Positions 44,784-53,747 of a stretch of DNA of 64,000 nt are shown here, piece after piece. Under the pieces are notes generated by a model. The model was not told the origin of the DNA. It saw only the letters and a program-made list of their open reading frames with translations, and did no database searches. This DNA is from Saccharospirillum sp043196875 (lineage in GTDB: Bacteria; Pseudomonadota; Gammaproteobacteria; Pseudomonadales; Natronospirillaceae), in assembly GCF_043196875.1 (NCBI RefSeq), contig NZ_JBEBMX010000004.1:62001-126000 (forward strand), given 5' to 3'. The translations under genes were made by a program, and so were the position numbers. The number at the start of each line of letters is the position of its first letter. The stretch's first letter is position 1.

Positions 44784-44812
44784 TTTACACCCGGCAGAGG
44801 GCGACGTAAAAT
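44784..44812 (+). promoter_or_regulatory. Promoter of the rpsU-dnaG-rpoD operon
   Basis: TTTACA (44784-44789), 17-bp spacer, TAAAAT (44807-44812); 80 bp before rpsU. Close to the sigma-70 consensus. Confidence 0.55.
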
Positions 44813-44892
44813 TGCGCGCCTCAAATTCAGGGGGTTGCGAAACGCCCGTATTTCCTGAGTTGAGGCCAAACCCACAAACAAAGGTTGATTGA

Positions 44893-45108
44893 ATGCCAAG
44901 CGTAAAAGTCAGAGAAAACGAGCCATTCGACGTCGCATTGCGTCGTTTCAAGCGTTCTTGCGAAAAAGCCGGTGTGCTGTCTGAAGTTCGTCGTCGCGAA
45001 CACTATGAGAAGCCCACTTGGGTTCGTCAGCGCAAAGCCGCTGCCGCCGTTAAGCGTCACGCCAAGAAGTTGCAGCGTGAACAGAAGCGCCTGGTCCGTC
45101 TCTACTGA
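44893..45108 (+). CDS. rpsU: 30S ribosomal protein S21
   Basis: A 71-residue basic protein (MPSVKVRENEPFDVALRRFKR, SCEKAGVLSEVRRREHYEKP), identical in layout to gammaproteobacterial S21; it is needed for initiation on native mRNAs. It is the first gene of the macromolecular synthesis operon, with yqeY 42 bp downstream. AAAGG upstream serves as ribosome site. Confidence 0.97.
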   Translation: MPSVKVRENEPFDVALRRFKRSCEKAGVLSEVRRREHYEKPTWVRQRKAAAAVKRHAKKLQREQKRLVRLY

Positions 45109-45150
45109 TCAATACCTTTTAAAAGCCGGTTTCGAGTGGGTTAACCGACG

Positions 45151-45597
45151 ATGTCTGAGCTCAAGCATACGATCACGGAAGCAATGAAAGACGCCATGCG
45201 TGCCAAAGAAAAGGCACGCCTGGGCACCATTCGCCTGATCCTTGCTGAGCTCAAACGCATCGAGGTTGACGAACGAATCGAGCTGGACGATGCCCGAGTT
45301 CTGGCCGTCCTGGACAAGATGAATAAGCAGCGTCGCGATTCCATCCAGCAGTTTGAAGCTGCGAATCGAGACGATCTGGCCGCAGTTGAGCGGGAAGAAA
45401 TGGAGGTGATTGCCACTTTTCTGCCTGCGGCACTTAGCGAAGACGAAATCAACGCCCTGGTCGATCAGGCCATCAGCCAGACTGGCGCCAGCGGCATGCA
45501 GGATATGGGTAAGGTCATGGGTGTGTTGAAACCCCAGTTGCAAGGCCGAGCCGACATGGGCGCGGTCAGCAAGACCATCAAAGCCCGCCTGGGTTGA
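45151..45597 (+). CDS. yqeY: GatB/YqeY domain protein
   Basis: A 148-residue helical protein related to the tRNA-binding tail of GatB amidotransferase. It has MKDAMRAKEKARLGTIRLIL, EAANRDDLAAVEREEMEV, IATFLPAALSEDEI and GKVMGVLKPQLQGRADMG. Frequently encoded between rpsU and dnaG. Precise role unknown, though tRNA-related. Its stop codon lies inside the first hairpin of a triple repeat. Confidence 0.93.
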   Translation: MSELKHTITEAMKDAMRAKEKARLGTIRLILAELKRIEVDERIELDDARVLAVLDKMNKQRRDSIQQFEAANRDDLAAVEREEMEVIATFLPAALSEDEINALVDQAISQTGASGMQDMGKVMGVLKPQLQGRADMGAVSKTIKARLG

Positions 45598-45660
45598 GTA
45601 TCAACCCGATCGTAAATAGTTGAGCATCAACCCGATCGTTAAAGGGTTGAGTGATCAACC
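45591..45660 (+). repeat. Three tandem hairpins between yqeY and dnaG
   Basis: A 26-27 bp unit (GTTGAGTATCAACCCGATCG type) repeats three times. Each unit folds by itself: GGGTTGA/TCAACCC (45591-45607), GTTGA/TCAAC (45619-45631) and GGTTGA/TCAACC (45645-45660). This could act as attenuator, RNase processing site or protein-binding array in the operon. Confidence 0.65.
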
Positions 45661-45792
45661 GAACTATCAGAACTTCCAACGTTATCTATTTTCTCCGCTC
45701 TACCAACTACCACGGCTTGCGTTATGCTTGCCCCTTAGTTGCCTGGCGGACGCGCCTGACTGGTGCGCACAGCTTTCGTCGGACGTCGTGAA

Positions 45793-45831
45793 TACATCCC
45801 TGTAGACTCGAGCTCAGCATCCATGCTGAGC
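45793..45831. repeat. REP-like CATCC(A/C)TG palindromes upstream of dnaG
   Basis: Two stem-loops with the same CATCCNTG core: TACATCCCTGTA (45793-45804), and arms GCTCAGCAT/ATGCTGAGC around CC (45812-45831). The same arm-CC-arm layout appears in the insertion within the transposase at 24250. This fits a dispersed palindromic repeat family. The 325-bp yqeY-dnaG gap contains these and the triple hairpin, but no gene. Confidence 0.55.
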
Positions 45832-45922
45832 ACGCCGCCGAAATCTGCACCCACCACCCAGCCGCTTCGTTCAGTGGTGATTTGAACCATCGAACTGATT
45901 GCTCACGCTTTTTGAGGAACGC

Positions 45923-47812
45923 ATGGCCGGCCTGATCCCCAACGACTTTATTGACGATCTGCTCGAACGCACCGACATCGTCGAAGTCATCGGTCAGCGC
46001 GTGCCGCTCAAGCGTAAAGGCAAAGATCACTGGGCCTGCTGCCCGTTTCACAACGAAAAATCACCGTCCTTTTCGGTCAACCCGGCCAAGCAGTTCTATT
46101 ACTGTTTCGGCTGTGGCGCTTCCGGCACCGCCTTACGCTTTTTGCAGGAATACGAACGCCTGCCGTTTCCCGAAGCGGTGGAAGAACTGGCGCGTCTGGC
46201 GGGCGTCGATGTGCCACGCGAAGAGCAATCGCCGCAACAACGCGAGCGGCAAAAACGTCAGCGCAGTCTCTACGATTTAATGAGCAGCTGTGGCGACTAT
46301 TTTGCTCACCAGCTGTATCACCACCCCAAAGCCGGTGAAGTACAGCAATACGTGCTCAATCGCGGCCTCAGCGAAGAGGTGGTGCAGCGCTACCAGATCG
46401 GTTTCGCGCCCGCCGGTTGGCAGAACCTGATTCAGCATTTCGGCGACAACGACGAAAACCGCAGCCAGTTACTGGCCACCGGCATGACCATTCGCAACGA
46501 CGCCGGCCGCGAATACGACCGCTTCCGCGAGCGGCTGATGTTTCCGATTCGGGATCTGCGTGGCCGCACCATCGCCTTTGGCGGCCGGGTACTCTCGCCC
46601 GATGGCAAACCCAAATATCTGAACAGTCCGGAAACGCCGATTTTCCACAAAGGCCAGGAACTCTACGGCCTGTATGAAGCGCGTCAGGCGCTGCGCAATT
46701 TCGACAACATCATCATCGTCGAGGGCTATATGGACGTGGTGGCGCTGGCGCAGTTCGGCGTCAAAAATGCCGTCGCAACACTGGGCACCGCCACCAGCCA
46801 GACGCACGTCTCAAGGCTGTTCAAACTGACGCCGGAAATCGTCTTTTGCTTCGATGGCGATGCCGCCGGTCGCCGCGCCGCCCTGCGCGCTCTGGAGAAC
46901 ACCCTGCCGGAAATTCGTGACGGCCAGCAGGCGCGCTTTTTATTCCTGCCCGACGGCGAAGACCCGGACAGCCTGGTGCGCAAGGAAGGTTACGACGGCT
47001 TTATGCACCGCGCCCGCCAGGCGCAGAGCCTGCCGGATTTTCTGTTTCAACATCTGCAGTCTCAGGCCGATACCTCTAGCCTGGATGGCAAAGCGCGCTT
47101 GGCAAGTATCGCCCGTGGCTGGATCGATCAGGTGCCCGAAGGCGTGCTGCATCAATTGCTGCTGCAACAGTTATCAAACCTGGTCGGTTTACCGGTCGAA
47201 CAGATACTGCGCAGCTACAAGCCGATCAAACCGGCCACGGCTGAACCCGAGCCAATGCCGGCCTATGATCAACCGCCGCCGGACGACTATGGGCCTTATG
47301 ACGAGGCGCCGCCCTATCGCGACGCAGGCGCTAACAGCCAGGCCCTGAGAAGTGGCATGGGCGTGCGCTTTTCGCTGGTGCATCGCTGTCTGGCCTGGCT
47401 CATTCGCCATCCGGAAATGGCCCACGAACTGGACCTGGCGGCGCTGGAAACACTGCCGGAGCAGGAAGGCAAAAGCCTGCTGACGCAAGTGGTCGGGCTT
47501 TTGCAGGAAGCGCCCGGCAACGATCTGTACCATGCCTTTGACTATCTTTGTCAGCATGGTTTACGCGAAACTCTGGCGCCCATCGCGGCCTCGGATTATC
47601 TGTGGCTGGAGCATCGCGTACTGGAAGGTGAGACCACCGATGCCACCGAGCTTGCCAGGACAGAACTTGAAAAACTGCTGGTCGCCCTTAAAAAGAGGGC
47701 TCCCCACGCGGAGTATGAGGCGCTGAAACAGCGCATCAACAACCTGGATCCTTCACTGACGAAGGCTGAGAAGCAGCGCTTCCTAGAGCTGCAAAAGCAA
47801 CGCAAGCTGTGA
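45923..47812 (+). CDS. dnaG: DNA primase
   Basis: Makes RNA primers for replication. A 629-residue protein with N-terminal CHC2 zinc finger (CCPFHNEKSPSFSV, YYCFGCGASG), RNA polymerase/TOPRIM core (IIVEGYMDVVAL, FCFDGDAAGRRAA), and C-terminal helicase-binding domain. A Pro-rich linker (EPEPMPAYDQPPPDDYGP) separates core and C-terminal domain. Start ATG at 45923 (MAGLIPNDFIDDLL) with GAGGAAC just upstream is chosen over an in-frame TTG at 45899. Confidence 0.97.
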   Translation: MAGLIPNDFIDDLLERTDIVEVIGQRVPLKRKGKDHWACCPFHNEKSPSFSVNPAKQFYYCFGCGASGTALRFLQEYERLPFPEAVEELARLAGVDVPREEQSPQQRERQKRQRSLYDLMSSCGDYFAHQLYHHPKAGEVQQYVLNRGLSEEVVQRYQIGFAPAGWQNLIQHFGDNDENRSQLLATGMTIRNDAGREYDRFRERLMFPIRDLRGRTIAFGGRVLSPDGKPKYLNSPETPIFHKGQELYGLYEARQALRNFDNIIIVEGYMDVVALAQFGVKNAVATLGTATSQTHVSRLFKLTPEIVFCFDGDAAGRRAALRALENTLPEIRDGQQARFLFLPDGEDPDSLVRKEGYDGFMHRARQAQSLPDFLFQHLQSQADTSSLDGKARLASIARGWIDQVPEGVLHQLLLQQLSNLVGLPVEQILRSYKPIKPATAEPEPMPAYDQPPPDDYGPYDEAPPYRDAGANSQALRSGMGVRFSLVHRCLAWLIRHPEMAHELDLAALETLPEQEGKSLLTQVVGLLQEAPGNDLYHAFDYLCQHGLRETLAPIAASDYLWLEHRVLEGETTDATELARTELEKLLVALKKRAPHAEYEALKQRINNLDPSLTKAEKQRFLELQKQRKL

Positions 47813-47935
47813 TGGGCAGTTTAGACCGACCGATACTGACTTCGGCCAGGGCGGACTGACTGACTTCATCACCGAAACGCCTTGGCTGCTACCGGGCCAA
47901 GCTGTTTTCGACCCTGAGAAAGTGTTGGTCAAAAA

Positions 47936-47964
47936 TTGGCTAACACCCTGAATTACGGTAAAAT
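47936..47964 (+). promoter_or_regulatory. Internal promoter before rpoD
   Basis: TTGGCT (47936-47941), 17-bp spacer, TAAAAT (47959-47964), 51 bp before the rpoD ATG. Would allow sigma factor expression apart from dnaG. Confidence 0.5.
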
Positions 47965-48015
47965 GTAGGGCTGTTTTGCGCCCGCCTGATCCACTACTGA
48001 ACTGACAGGGTTTCT

Positions 48016-49875
48016 ATGGCTGAAAAATCTCAGCAACAGTCACGCCTCAAAGAACTTATCGCCCGCGGTAAGGAACAGGGCTACCTGACCTACGCGGAAG
48101 TCAACGACCACCTGCCGGAGGAAATCAACTCCCCGGATCAGGTAGAAGACATCATTGCCATGATCAATGACATCGGCATCAGCGTGTTCGAATCGGCGCC
48201 CGACGCCGAACAACTGCTGATGAACGATGAAAGCAGTACTGACGACGATGACGCCACCGAAGAAGCCGCCGCCGCTCTGGCTGCGGTGGAAACCGACACC
48301 GGCCGCACCACCGACCCGGTGCGCATGTATATGCGCGAAATGGGCACCGTCGAGCTGCTGACCCGCGAAGGCGAGATCGTGATCGCCAAGCGCATCGAAG
48401 AAGGCACCCGTGAAGTCATGCAGGCCATGGCTTTTTATCCGGGTGTTATCGAAGACATTCTGCAGACTTACGAAAACAGCCAGACTGAAGAAGGCGGCCG
48501 CCTGTCCGACTTCCTCACCTCCTTCCAGGACCCGGATGATTCTGACCCGGAACCGGCCGCCGACTCACCGGACGCCATCGCCCCGCCTGACATCAAAGAT
48601 GACAGCCGCGACGATGACAGCGATGACGACGACGATTCCGACAGCGATGACGACGACAACGAAGGCGGTCCGGATCCGGAACTGGCGCGCGAGCGTTTCA
48701 CCCTGCTGGCCGAACAGCTCAAAGACGCCACCAAGGCGATCGATAAGCACGGTCGTTACAGCCAGGAAGCCAACGACGCCTTGAGCGCCATGGGCATGAC
48801 CTTCTCCTGCTTCAAACTGGCGCCGCGTCAGTTCGATGAATCGCTGGATAAGATCAAAGACATCGTCGACACCATTCGTGTTCAGGAACGTAAGCTGCTG
48901 CAAATCTGTGTGCGTCAGTTGAAGATGCCGCGCAAAGAGTTTGTGAACACCTTCGTGGGTAACGAAACCGACGAACAGTGGCTCAACAACCTGCTCGAAG
49001 ACAGCCGTTTCGCCGAAGAAGCCTTCAAGTACGAAGTCGAACTGCGTCGTGCCCAGCGCAAACTGCGCAATGTGCAGAAGCAGAGCGGCATCACCCTGGC
49101 GGAAATCAAGGACATCCACCGGCGCATTTCCATTGGCGAAGCGCGTGCGCGTCGCGCCAAGAAAGAAATGGTGGAAGCCAACCTGCGTCTGGTGATCTCC
49201 ATCGCCAAGAAGTACACCAACCGCGGTTTGCAGTTCCTCGACCTGATTCAGGAAGGCAACATCGGCTTGATGAAAGCCGTCGACAAGTTCGAATACCGTC
49301 GCGGCTACAAGTTCTCGACCTACGCCACCTGGTGGATTCGTCAGGCCATCACCCGCTCCATTGCGGACCAGGCGCGCACCATTCGTATTCCGGTGCACAT
49401 GATCGAGACCATCAACAAGCTGAACCGTATTTCCCGCCAGATGTTGCAGGAAATGGGTCGCGAGCCGACGCCGGAAGAACTGGCTGAACGCATGGAAATG
49501 CCGGAAGACAAGATCCGCAAGGTGCTGAAAATTTCCAAGGAACCGATCTCCCTGGAAACGCCGATCGGCGACGATGAAGACAGCTCTCTGGGCGACTTTA
49601 TCGAAGACAACACCATGGAAATGCCGATCGATTCGGCCACCGTCACCGGCCTGCGCGAAGCCACGCGTGAAGTGCTGTCCGGCCTGACCGCGCGCGAAGC
49701 CAAGGTGCTGCGCATGCGTTTCGGCATCGACATGAATACCGACCACACCCTCGAGGAAGTCGGTAAGCAGTTCGATGTGACCCGTGAACGGATTCGTCAG
49801 ATCGAAGCCAAGGCACTGCGCAAGTTGCGTCACCCGACGCGCAGCGACCACCTGCGTTCCTTCCTCGACGAGTAA
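48016..49875 (+). CDS. rpoD: RNA polymerase sigma factor RpoD (sigma-70)
   Basis: Primary sigma factor, 619 residues. It has region 1.1 (SRLKELIARGKEQGYLTYAEV), 1.2 (DPVRMYMREMGTVELLTREGE), a non-conserved region with a long Asp/Ser-rich stretch (about residues 195-220), region 2 (DLIQEGNIGLMKAVDKFEYR, STYATWWIRQAITRSI), 3 (IRIPVHMIETINKLNR) and 4 (TLEEVGKQFDVTRERIRQIE). Last gene of the operon, with a strong terminator. Confidence 0.98.
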   Translation: MAEKSQQQSRLKELIARGKEQGYLTYAEVNDHLPEEINSPDQVEDIIAMINDIGISVFESAPDAEQLLMNDESSTDDDDATEEAAAALAAVETDTGRTTDPVRMYMREMGTVELLTREGEIVIAKRIEEGTREVMQAMAFYPGVIEDILQTYENSQTEEGGRLSDFLTSFQDPDDSDPEPAADSPDAIAPPDIKDDSRDDDSDDDDDSDSDDDDNEGGPDPELARERFTLLAEQLKDATKAIDKHGRYSQEANDALSAMGMTFSCFKLAPRQFDESLDKIKDIVDTIRVQERKLLQICVRQLKMPRKEFVNTFVGNETDEQWLNNLLEDSRFAEEAFKYEVELRRAQRKLRNVQKQSGITLAEIKDIHRRISIGEARARRAKKEMVEANLRLVISIAKKYTNRGLQFLDLIQEGNIGLMKAVDKFEYRRGYKFSTYATWWIRQAITRSIADQARTIRIPVHMIETINKLNRISRQMLQEMGREPTPEELAERMEMPEDKIRKVLKISKEPISLETPIGDDEDSSLGDFIEDNTMEMPIDSATVTGLREATREVLSGLTAREAKVLRMRFGIDMNTDHTLEEVGKQFDVTRERIRQIEAKALRKLRHPTRSDHLRSFLDE

Positions 49876-49893
49876 GCGAACGCTTAGGTATAG

Positions 49894-49921
49894 AAAAACC
49901 GGCCTCAGGGCCGGTTTTTTT
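49894..49921 (+). terminator. Terminator of the rpsU-dnaG-rpoD operon
   Basis: A 9-bp stem AAACCGGCC/GGCCGGTTT with a TCAG loop followed by a run of T, 20 bp past rpoD. Confidence 0.93.
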
Positions 49922-50018
49922 GTGGGCCATCGCCAAGCTCGGGTACTATCGACCTCGGTTCACAGAAACCGACCTCACACAAAAACAACCTCGCACAATA
50001 ACAATAGAGGAACGCACG

Positions 50019-50975
50019 ATGAAAACCCTACTCCCTGCTTTGGGCGCGACCCTGCTGCTGGGCTGGTCCGCGGCCCAGGCTGAAGACCTGTCCATTGCCA
50101 CCGGCGGTACCGGCGGTACTTACTACCCACTCGGCGGCGGTCTGGCCGAATTGATCAGCGAACATCTGGATGGCGCCACCGCTGTGGCGGAAGTCACCGG
50201 TGCCTCGGTGGAAAACATGGGGCTGATCCATCGCGAAGATTCTGACCTCGCCATCGCTCTGGCCGACACTGTGCTGCAAGCCTACGAAGGCGGTGAGCGC
50301 TTCTCCGGCCGCAAACTGGATGTCGCCGCCCTGGCGTCGCTCTATCCCAATGCGGTGCAAATCGTCACGCTCGCCGATTCAGGCATCAACTCACTGGCCG
50401 ACCTGGCCGGTAAGCGCGTCTCTGTCGGCGCTCCTGGCAGTGGTACCGAAGTCAACGCCCAGGCGATTCTGGAAAGCAACGGCATCAGCTACGACGACTT
50501 CACGGTGCAACGCCTGAACTTCAACGAAACCGCCGATGCGCTGCGTGATGGCGATATCGACGCCGGTTTCTGGAGCGTTGGCCCGCCCACCAGTTCCATC
50601 CTCAGTCTGGCCAGTGCGCGCGATATTCGCCTGCTGCCGTTGAGCGATGCGGAAATCCGCAATGCGGTTGCCGTTGAGCCGGTGTTCGCGCCCTATCAAT
50701 TGCGCGCGGGCCTGTACGAAGGCATGGACAGCGCCGTACAGACCGTAGGCATTCCCAACGTCCTGGTGGTGAACACCGCCATGTCCGATGACCTGGCCTA
50801 TGAAATCACCAAGCTGCTGTTCGAACGCGTCGAGGAACTGCGCGCCATTCATCCGGCCGCTGACGACACCACGGTCGACTTTGCGCTGACTTCTACACCG
50901 ATCCCGATGCATCCGGGTGCGCTGCGTTACTACGAGGAAATCGGCGCTGATATTCCGGCCCGGCTGCGCCGCTGA
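50019..50975 (+). CDS. TAXI-family TRAP solute-binding protein
   Basis: Periplasmic binding component of a TRAP transporter. A 318-residue precursor with signal peptide (LLPALGATLLLGWSAAQA) and the TAXI hallmark LSIATGGTGGTYYPLGGGLAELI, later GKRVSVGAPGSGTEVNAQAIL. The ATG at 50019 has AGAGGA upstream. It is followed by a DUF1850 protein and a fused permease, the usual TAXI-TRAP set. Substrate unknown; the family often binds dicarboxylates or glutamate. Confidence 0.93.
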   Translation: MKTLLPALGATLLLGWSAAQAEDLSIATGGTGGTYYPLGGGLAELISEHLDGATAVAEVTGASVENMGLIHREDSDLAIALADTVLQAYEGGERFSGRKLDVAALASLYPNAVQIVTLADSGINSLADLAGKRVSVGAPGSGTEVNAQAILESNGISYDDFTVQRLNFNETADALRDGDIDAGFWSVGPPTSSILSLASARDIRLLPLSDAEIRNAVAVEPVFAPYQLRAGLYEGMDSAVQTVGIPNVLVVNTAMSDDLAYEITKLLFERVEELRAIHPAADDTTVDFALTSTPIPMHPGALRYYEEIGADIPARLRR

Positions 50976-50976
50976 G

Positions 50977-51486
50977 GTGAGTCGGCCACGCTTGTCGCGC
51001 TCGGCCTGGATCGTTCTGGGCGCGGTGCTGTTGCTGGCCAAGGCGCCAGCGGCAGCGCCGGAATCGGCTGGAACGCTGGTGGTTCAGGCAGCCGACGGCG
51101 CACCGCTGGCCAGCCTGGCGTTACCGGCCGACGGACGCTGGTGTCTGCTGTGGCATCACTCGGTACAGGGCTTTCAAGTCGAAGACTGTTACCGAGTGGC
51201 CGATGGCCAGATGCTGCTGAGCAGCACGCACACCCCGGACTTCGCCGCTGGCCTGGGCCATACGCCGGGGCGCGGCCGTTTGCTGTCTGACACCGAGCAC
51301 GGCTATCGCATTGTCGATATTGATGCGCCGGTGCCAGCCAATCGTTTTTTGTTGCGCGTCGGCAGTATGCGCGTCGATCATCGCATTGCGGTGGGTAAGC
51401 GGCGTCTCAGCCTCAGCCAATTGGCGGCGGGCGAACGCGTCGAAATTCGGCTGATCCCATCGACTGACGGACCTTCATCGTTATGA
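50977..51486 (+). CDS. DUF1850 protein of TAXI-TRAP clusters
   Basis: A 169-residue exported protein with one N-terminal hydrophobic helix (SAWIVLGAVLLLAKAPAAA) followed by a soluble domain: WCLLWHHSVQGFQVEDCYRV and HTPDFAAGLGHTPGRGRL are DUF1850 motifs. Found next to TAXI-type TRAP permeases, suggesting an accessory role. Start uncertain: GTG at 50977, one base after the previous stop, or a TTG a few codons on. It overlaps the permease by 4 bases. Confidence 0.8.
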   Translation: MSRPRLSRSAWIVLGAVLLLAKAPAAAPESAGTLVVQAADGAPLASLALPADGRWCLLWHHSVQGFQVEDCYRVADGQMLLSSTHTPDFAAGLGHTPGRGRLLSDTEHGYRIVDIDAPVPANRFLLRVGSMRVDHRIAVGKRRLSLSQLAAGERVEIRLIPSTDGPSSL

Positions 51487-53501
51487 GTCACTATTCCGCC
51501 CTTCCTATCAAAACCAGTGGCAGTTGGCAGCCAGAGGCGCTGCCGGGCAACCGCTTCAGCCTGGCGCTGATTACCATCCTGGGCATCGGTTTATCGCTGT
51601 TTCATCTGTACGGCGCCGGCATTCAACCGCTGGGTCTGTTCTATCAACGCGGCATTCATTTGGGTTTGATGTTAATGCTGTGTTTTGTGTTGTTTGGCCC
51701 ACGTCCGGGCCAGACACGTGGCCCGCTGGCGATCGCGCTCGATACGGTGCTGGTTGCAGCCGCTGCGCTGTCGGGCTTTTATCTGGTGTATTTTCTCGAT
51801 GACATCGTGGGTCGCGCCGGGTTTTGGTCGAGCACCGATATCATTGTCGCCTGTGTTTGCATCGTCACCGTGCTCGAAGCCAGCCGCCGCGCCGTCGGCA
51901 CCGGCCTGACCATTATCGGTGCGGTGGCTATCGTTTACGCCCTGGCCGGTTCACGCGGCGCCCTGCCTTGGCTGGGTGAATGGCTGCCGGGATTGTTGAG
52001 TCACCGGGGCTATTCGCTGGATCGTCTGGCGGCTCAGCTTTATTTGGGTCAGGAAGGCATTTTCGGATTGCCTTTGGGCGTCGCCGCTACCTTCGTCTTT
52101 ATCTTCGTGCTGTTCGGCGCGCTGCTGGAAGTGACCGGCGCGGGCAAGTTCTTTATCGACCTGGCATTTTCCGCCACCGGTCGTCAGCGCGGTGGCCCGG
52201 CCAAGGCAGCGGTGTTGGCGTCGGCCAGCATGGGCTCGATTTCCGGCAGCGCCATTGCCAATGTGGTCACCACCGGTGCCTTCACCATTCCGTTGATGAA
52301 GAAACTCGGTTATCGCCCGGCTCAGGCCGGTGGCATTGAGGCCGCGGCCAGTACCGGCGGGCAGATCATGCCGCCGCTGATGGGCGCTGGTGCCTTTTTG
52401 ATTGCCGAGTACACCCGCCTGCCCTATCTGGACATCGTTAAGGTCAGCATCTTTCCGGCGTTGCTCTATTTCGCCACCGTCTATCTGTTTGTGCACATCA
52501 TCGCCGTTAAGCAGGGCATGAAAGGTTTGCCGGGTTCAGAACTGCCGCAGGTGCGTCAGGTGCTCGCCAGCGGTTGGTATTTTCTGGCACCGCTGCTGTT
52601 GCTGGTCTATCTGCTGGTGCTGGGCATTTCGCCGATGCGGGTGGGTTTCTACGCCATCGTCGGTTTGATTGGTGTGGCCGGGCTGAACGGGCTTTGGCTG
52701 GCGTTTCAACAAGGTCGCCGCGAGGGTCGTTTACGCCAATGCCTGACTCAAGCGCTGCGCGATGGTTCGATTAAGCTGTTGCAGGCACTGGAACTGGGCG
52801 CGCGCAATGCGCTGGCGGTGTCCATCGCCTGTGCGGTAGCAGGCATCATCGTCGGTGTGGTCGGCTTAACCGGTCTGGGACTGAAGTTTTCCTCGATGAT
52901 GATCGCCTTCTCCGGCGGCCATCTGCTGTTGGCCTTGCTGTTGGTGGTCATTGCCAGCCTGATTCTCGGCCTGGGTCTGCCGGTGACCGCCAGCTACATC
53001 GTGCTGATCGTCTTGGTCGGCCCGGCGCTGACCAACGAATTCGGGTTGTCGTTGCTGGTCGCTCACCTGCTGGTGTTCTGGTATTCGCAGGATTCCAACG
53101 TCACCCCGCCGGTGGCGCTGGGGGCCTTCGCCGCAGCGGCGATTGCCGGGAGTAAGACCATGGAAACCAGTGTGCAATCGTGGAAATTCGCCAAAGGACT
53201 GTATCTGATTCCGCTGTTCTTTGTGTTCAATCCGATCATCATCGAAGGCGGGCCACTGCTGTTGCTGCTGTGGAATGGTTTGATTGTCATTCTGGCTCTG
53301 GTTGCCTTTGCCGCCGTGATTGAGGGCTATCTGTTTGCGCCGCTGCCGATCTGGCAACGACTGGTACTGACGGCGGCGGTTATCGCCATTTTCTACCCCA
53401 GCCTGGCGTTTGAGATAGCCGGAGTGATCACCATGGTGGCGCTGTTGTCGGTCAACGCCTGGTCGTCGTCCAGGCACCGAGACGCTCCGGCCAACGGCTG
53501 A
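51483..53501 (+). CDS. Fused TRAP transporter permease (4TM-12TM)
   Basis: A 672-residue inner-membrane protein fusing the small DctQ-like and large DctM-like subunits, as usual for TAXI systems. About 18 hydrophobic segments. DctM motifs include KAAVLASASMGSISGSAIAN, VVTTGAFTIPLMKK, IEAAASTGGQIMPPLMGAGAFL and LGLPVTASYIV. It drives uptake with a Na+ or H+ gradient, with the binding protein two genes upstream. Confidence 0.94.
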   Translation: MSHYSALPIKTSGSWQPEALPGNRFSLALITILGIGLSLFHLYGAGIQPLGLFYQRGIHLGLMLMLCFVLFGPRPGQTRGPLAIALDTVLVAAAALSGFYLVYFLDDIVGRAGFWSSTDIIVACVCIVTVLEASRRAVGTGLTIIGAVAIVYALAGSRGALPWLGEWLPGLLSHRGYSLDRLAAQLYLGQEGIFGLPLGVAATFVFIFVLFGALLEVTGAGKFFIDLAFSATGRQRGGPAKAAVLASASMGSISGSAIANVVTTGAFTIPLMKKLGYRPAQAGGIEAAASTGGQIMPPLMGAGAFLIAEYTRLPYLDIVKVSIFPALLYFATVYLFVHIIAVKQGMKGLPGSELPQVRQVLASGWYFLAPLLLLVYLLVLGISPMRVGFYAIVGLIGVAGLNGLWLAFQQGRREGRLRQCLTQALRDGSIKLLQALELGARNALAVSIACAVAGIIVGVVGLTGLGLKFSSMMIAFSGGHLLLALLLVVIASLILGLGLPVTASYIVLIVLVGPALTNEFGLSLLVAHLLVFWYSQDSNVTPPVALGAFAAAAIAGSKTMETSVQSWKFAKGLYLIPLFFVFNPIIIEGGPLLLLLWNGLIVILALVAFAAVIEGYLFAPLPIWQRLVLTAAVIAIFYPSLAFEIAGVITMVALLSVNAWSSSRHRDAPANG

Positions 53502-53560
53502 GCAACCCAGGGCCGTCGCTTGTCTCCCCCCGGTCGAGCCGCTAAACTGCGTGCCGTCTT

Positions 53561-53735
53561 GGGGGAGTAATCGGCCGGTATTGTTCCATCCCCACCGGCG
53601 CGGCGGTCAACATAATTGAGCCACAGCTCATGGTCGTCGCACCCAGCCTCTCGGCTGGCTTGATGAGACCTAAGGCAAACGGCACGGTGCCGGGCGGGAC
53701 CGTGTGGTTTGCCTTATGTGATCTCATCCCGCCCC
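53561..53735 (+). promoter_or_regulatory. yybP-ykoY manganese riboswitch
   Basis: Begins with the diagnostic GGGGGAGTAAT and contains TGATGAGACC (53661-53670), a 10-bp stem TAAGGCAAAC/GTTTGCCTTA (53671-53680 with 53707-53716), pairing GATGAGA/TCTCATC (53662-53668 with 53722-53728) and closing CCCC (53732-53735) that can pair with the first G run. The ribosome site AAGGA follows directly after the closing strand, so Mn2+ could control translation. The regulated gene belongs to a known riboswitch-linked Mn exporter family. Confidence 0.8.
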
Positions 53736-53747
53736 TAAGGAATCATC

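Noticed and set aside
45591..45668. Possible CRISPR array
   Set aside because: Only three short units without spacers of regular length and no cas genes; each unit is a simple hairpin.
48590..48680. Asp/Ser-rich stretch in RpoD as a possible novel insertion
   Set aside because: Primary sigma factors of Gammaproteobacteria, including E. coli, carry a similar acidic stretch in the non-conserved region.
48565..49851. Long open frame (428 codons) antisense to rpoD
   Set aside because: It is a shadow of the GC-rich sense frame, has no ribosome site and resembles no protein family; the sense gene is certain.
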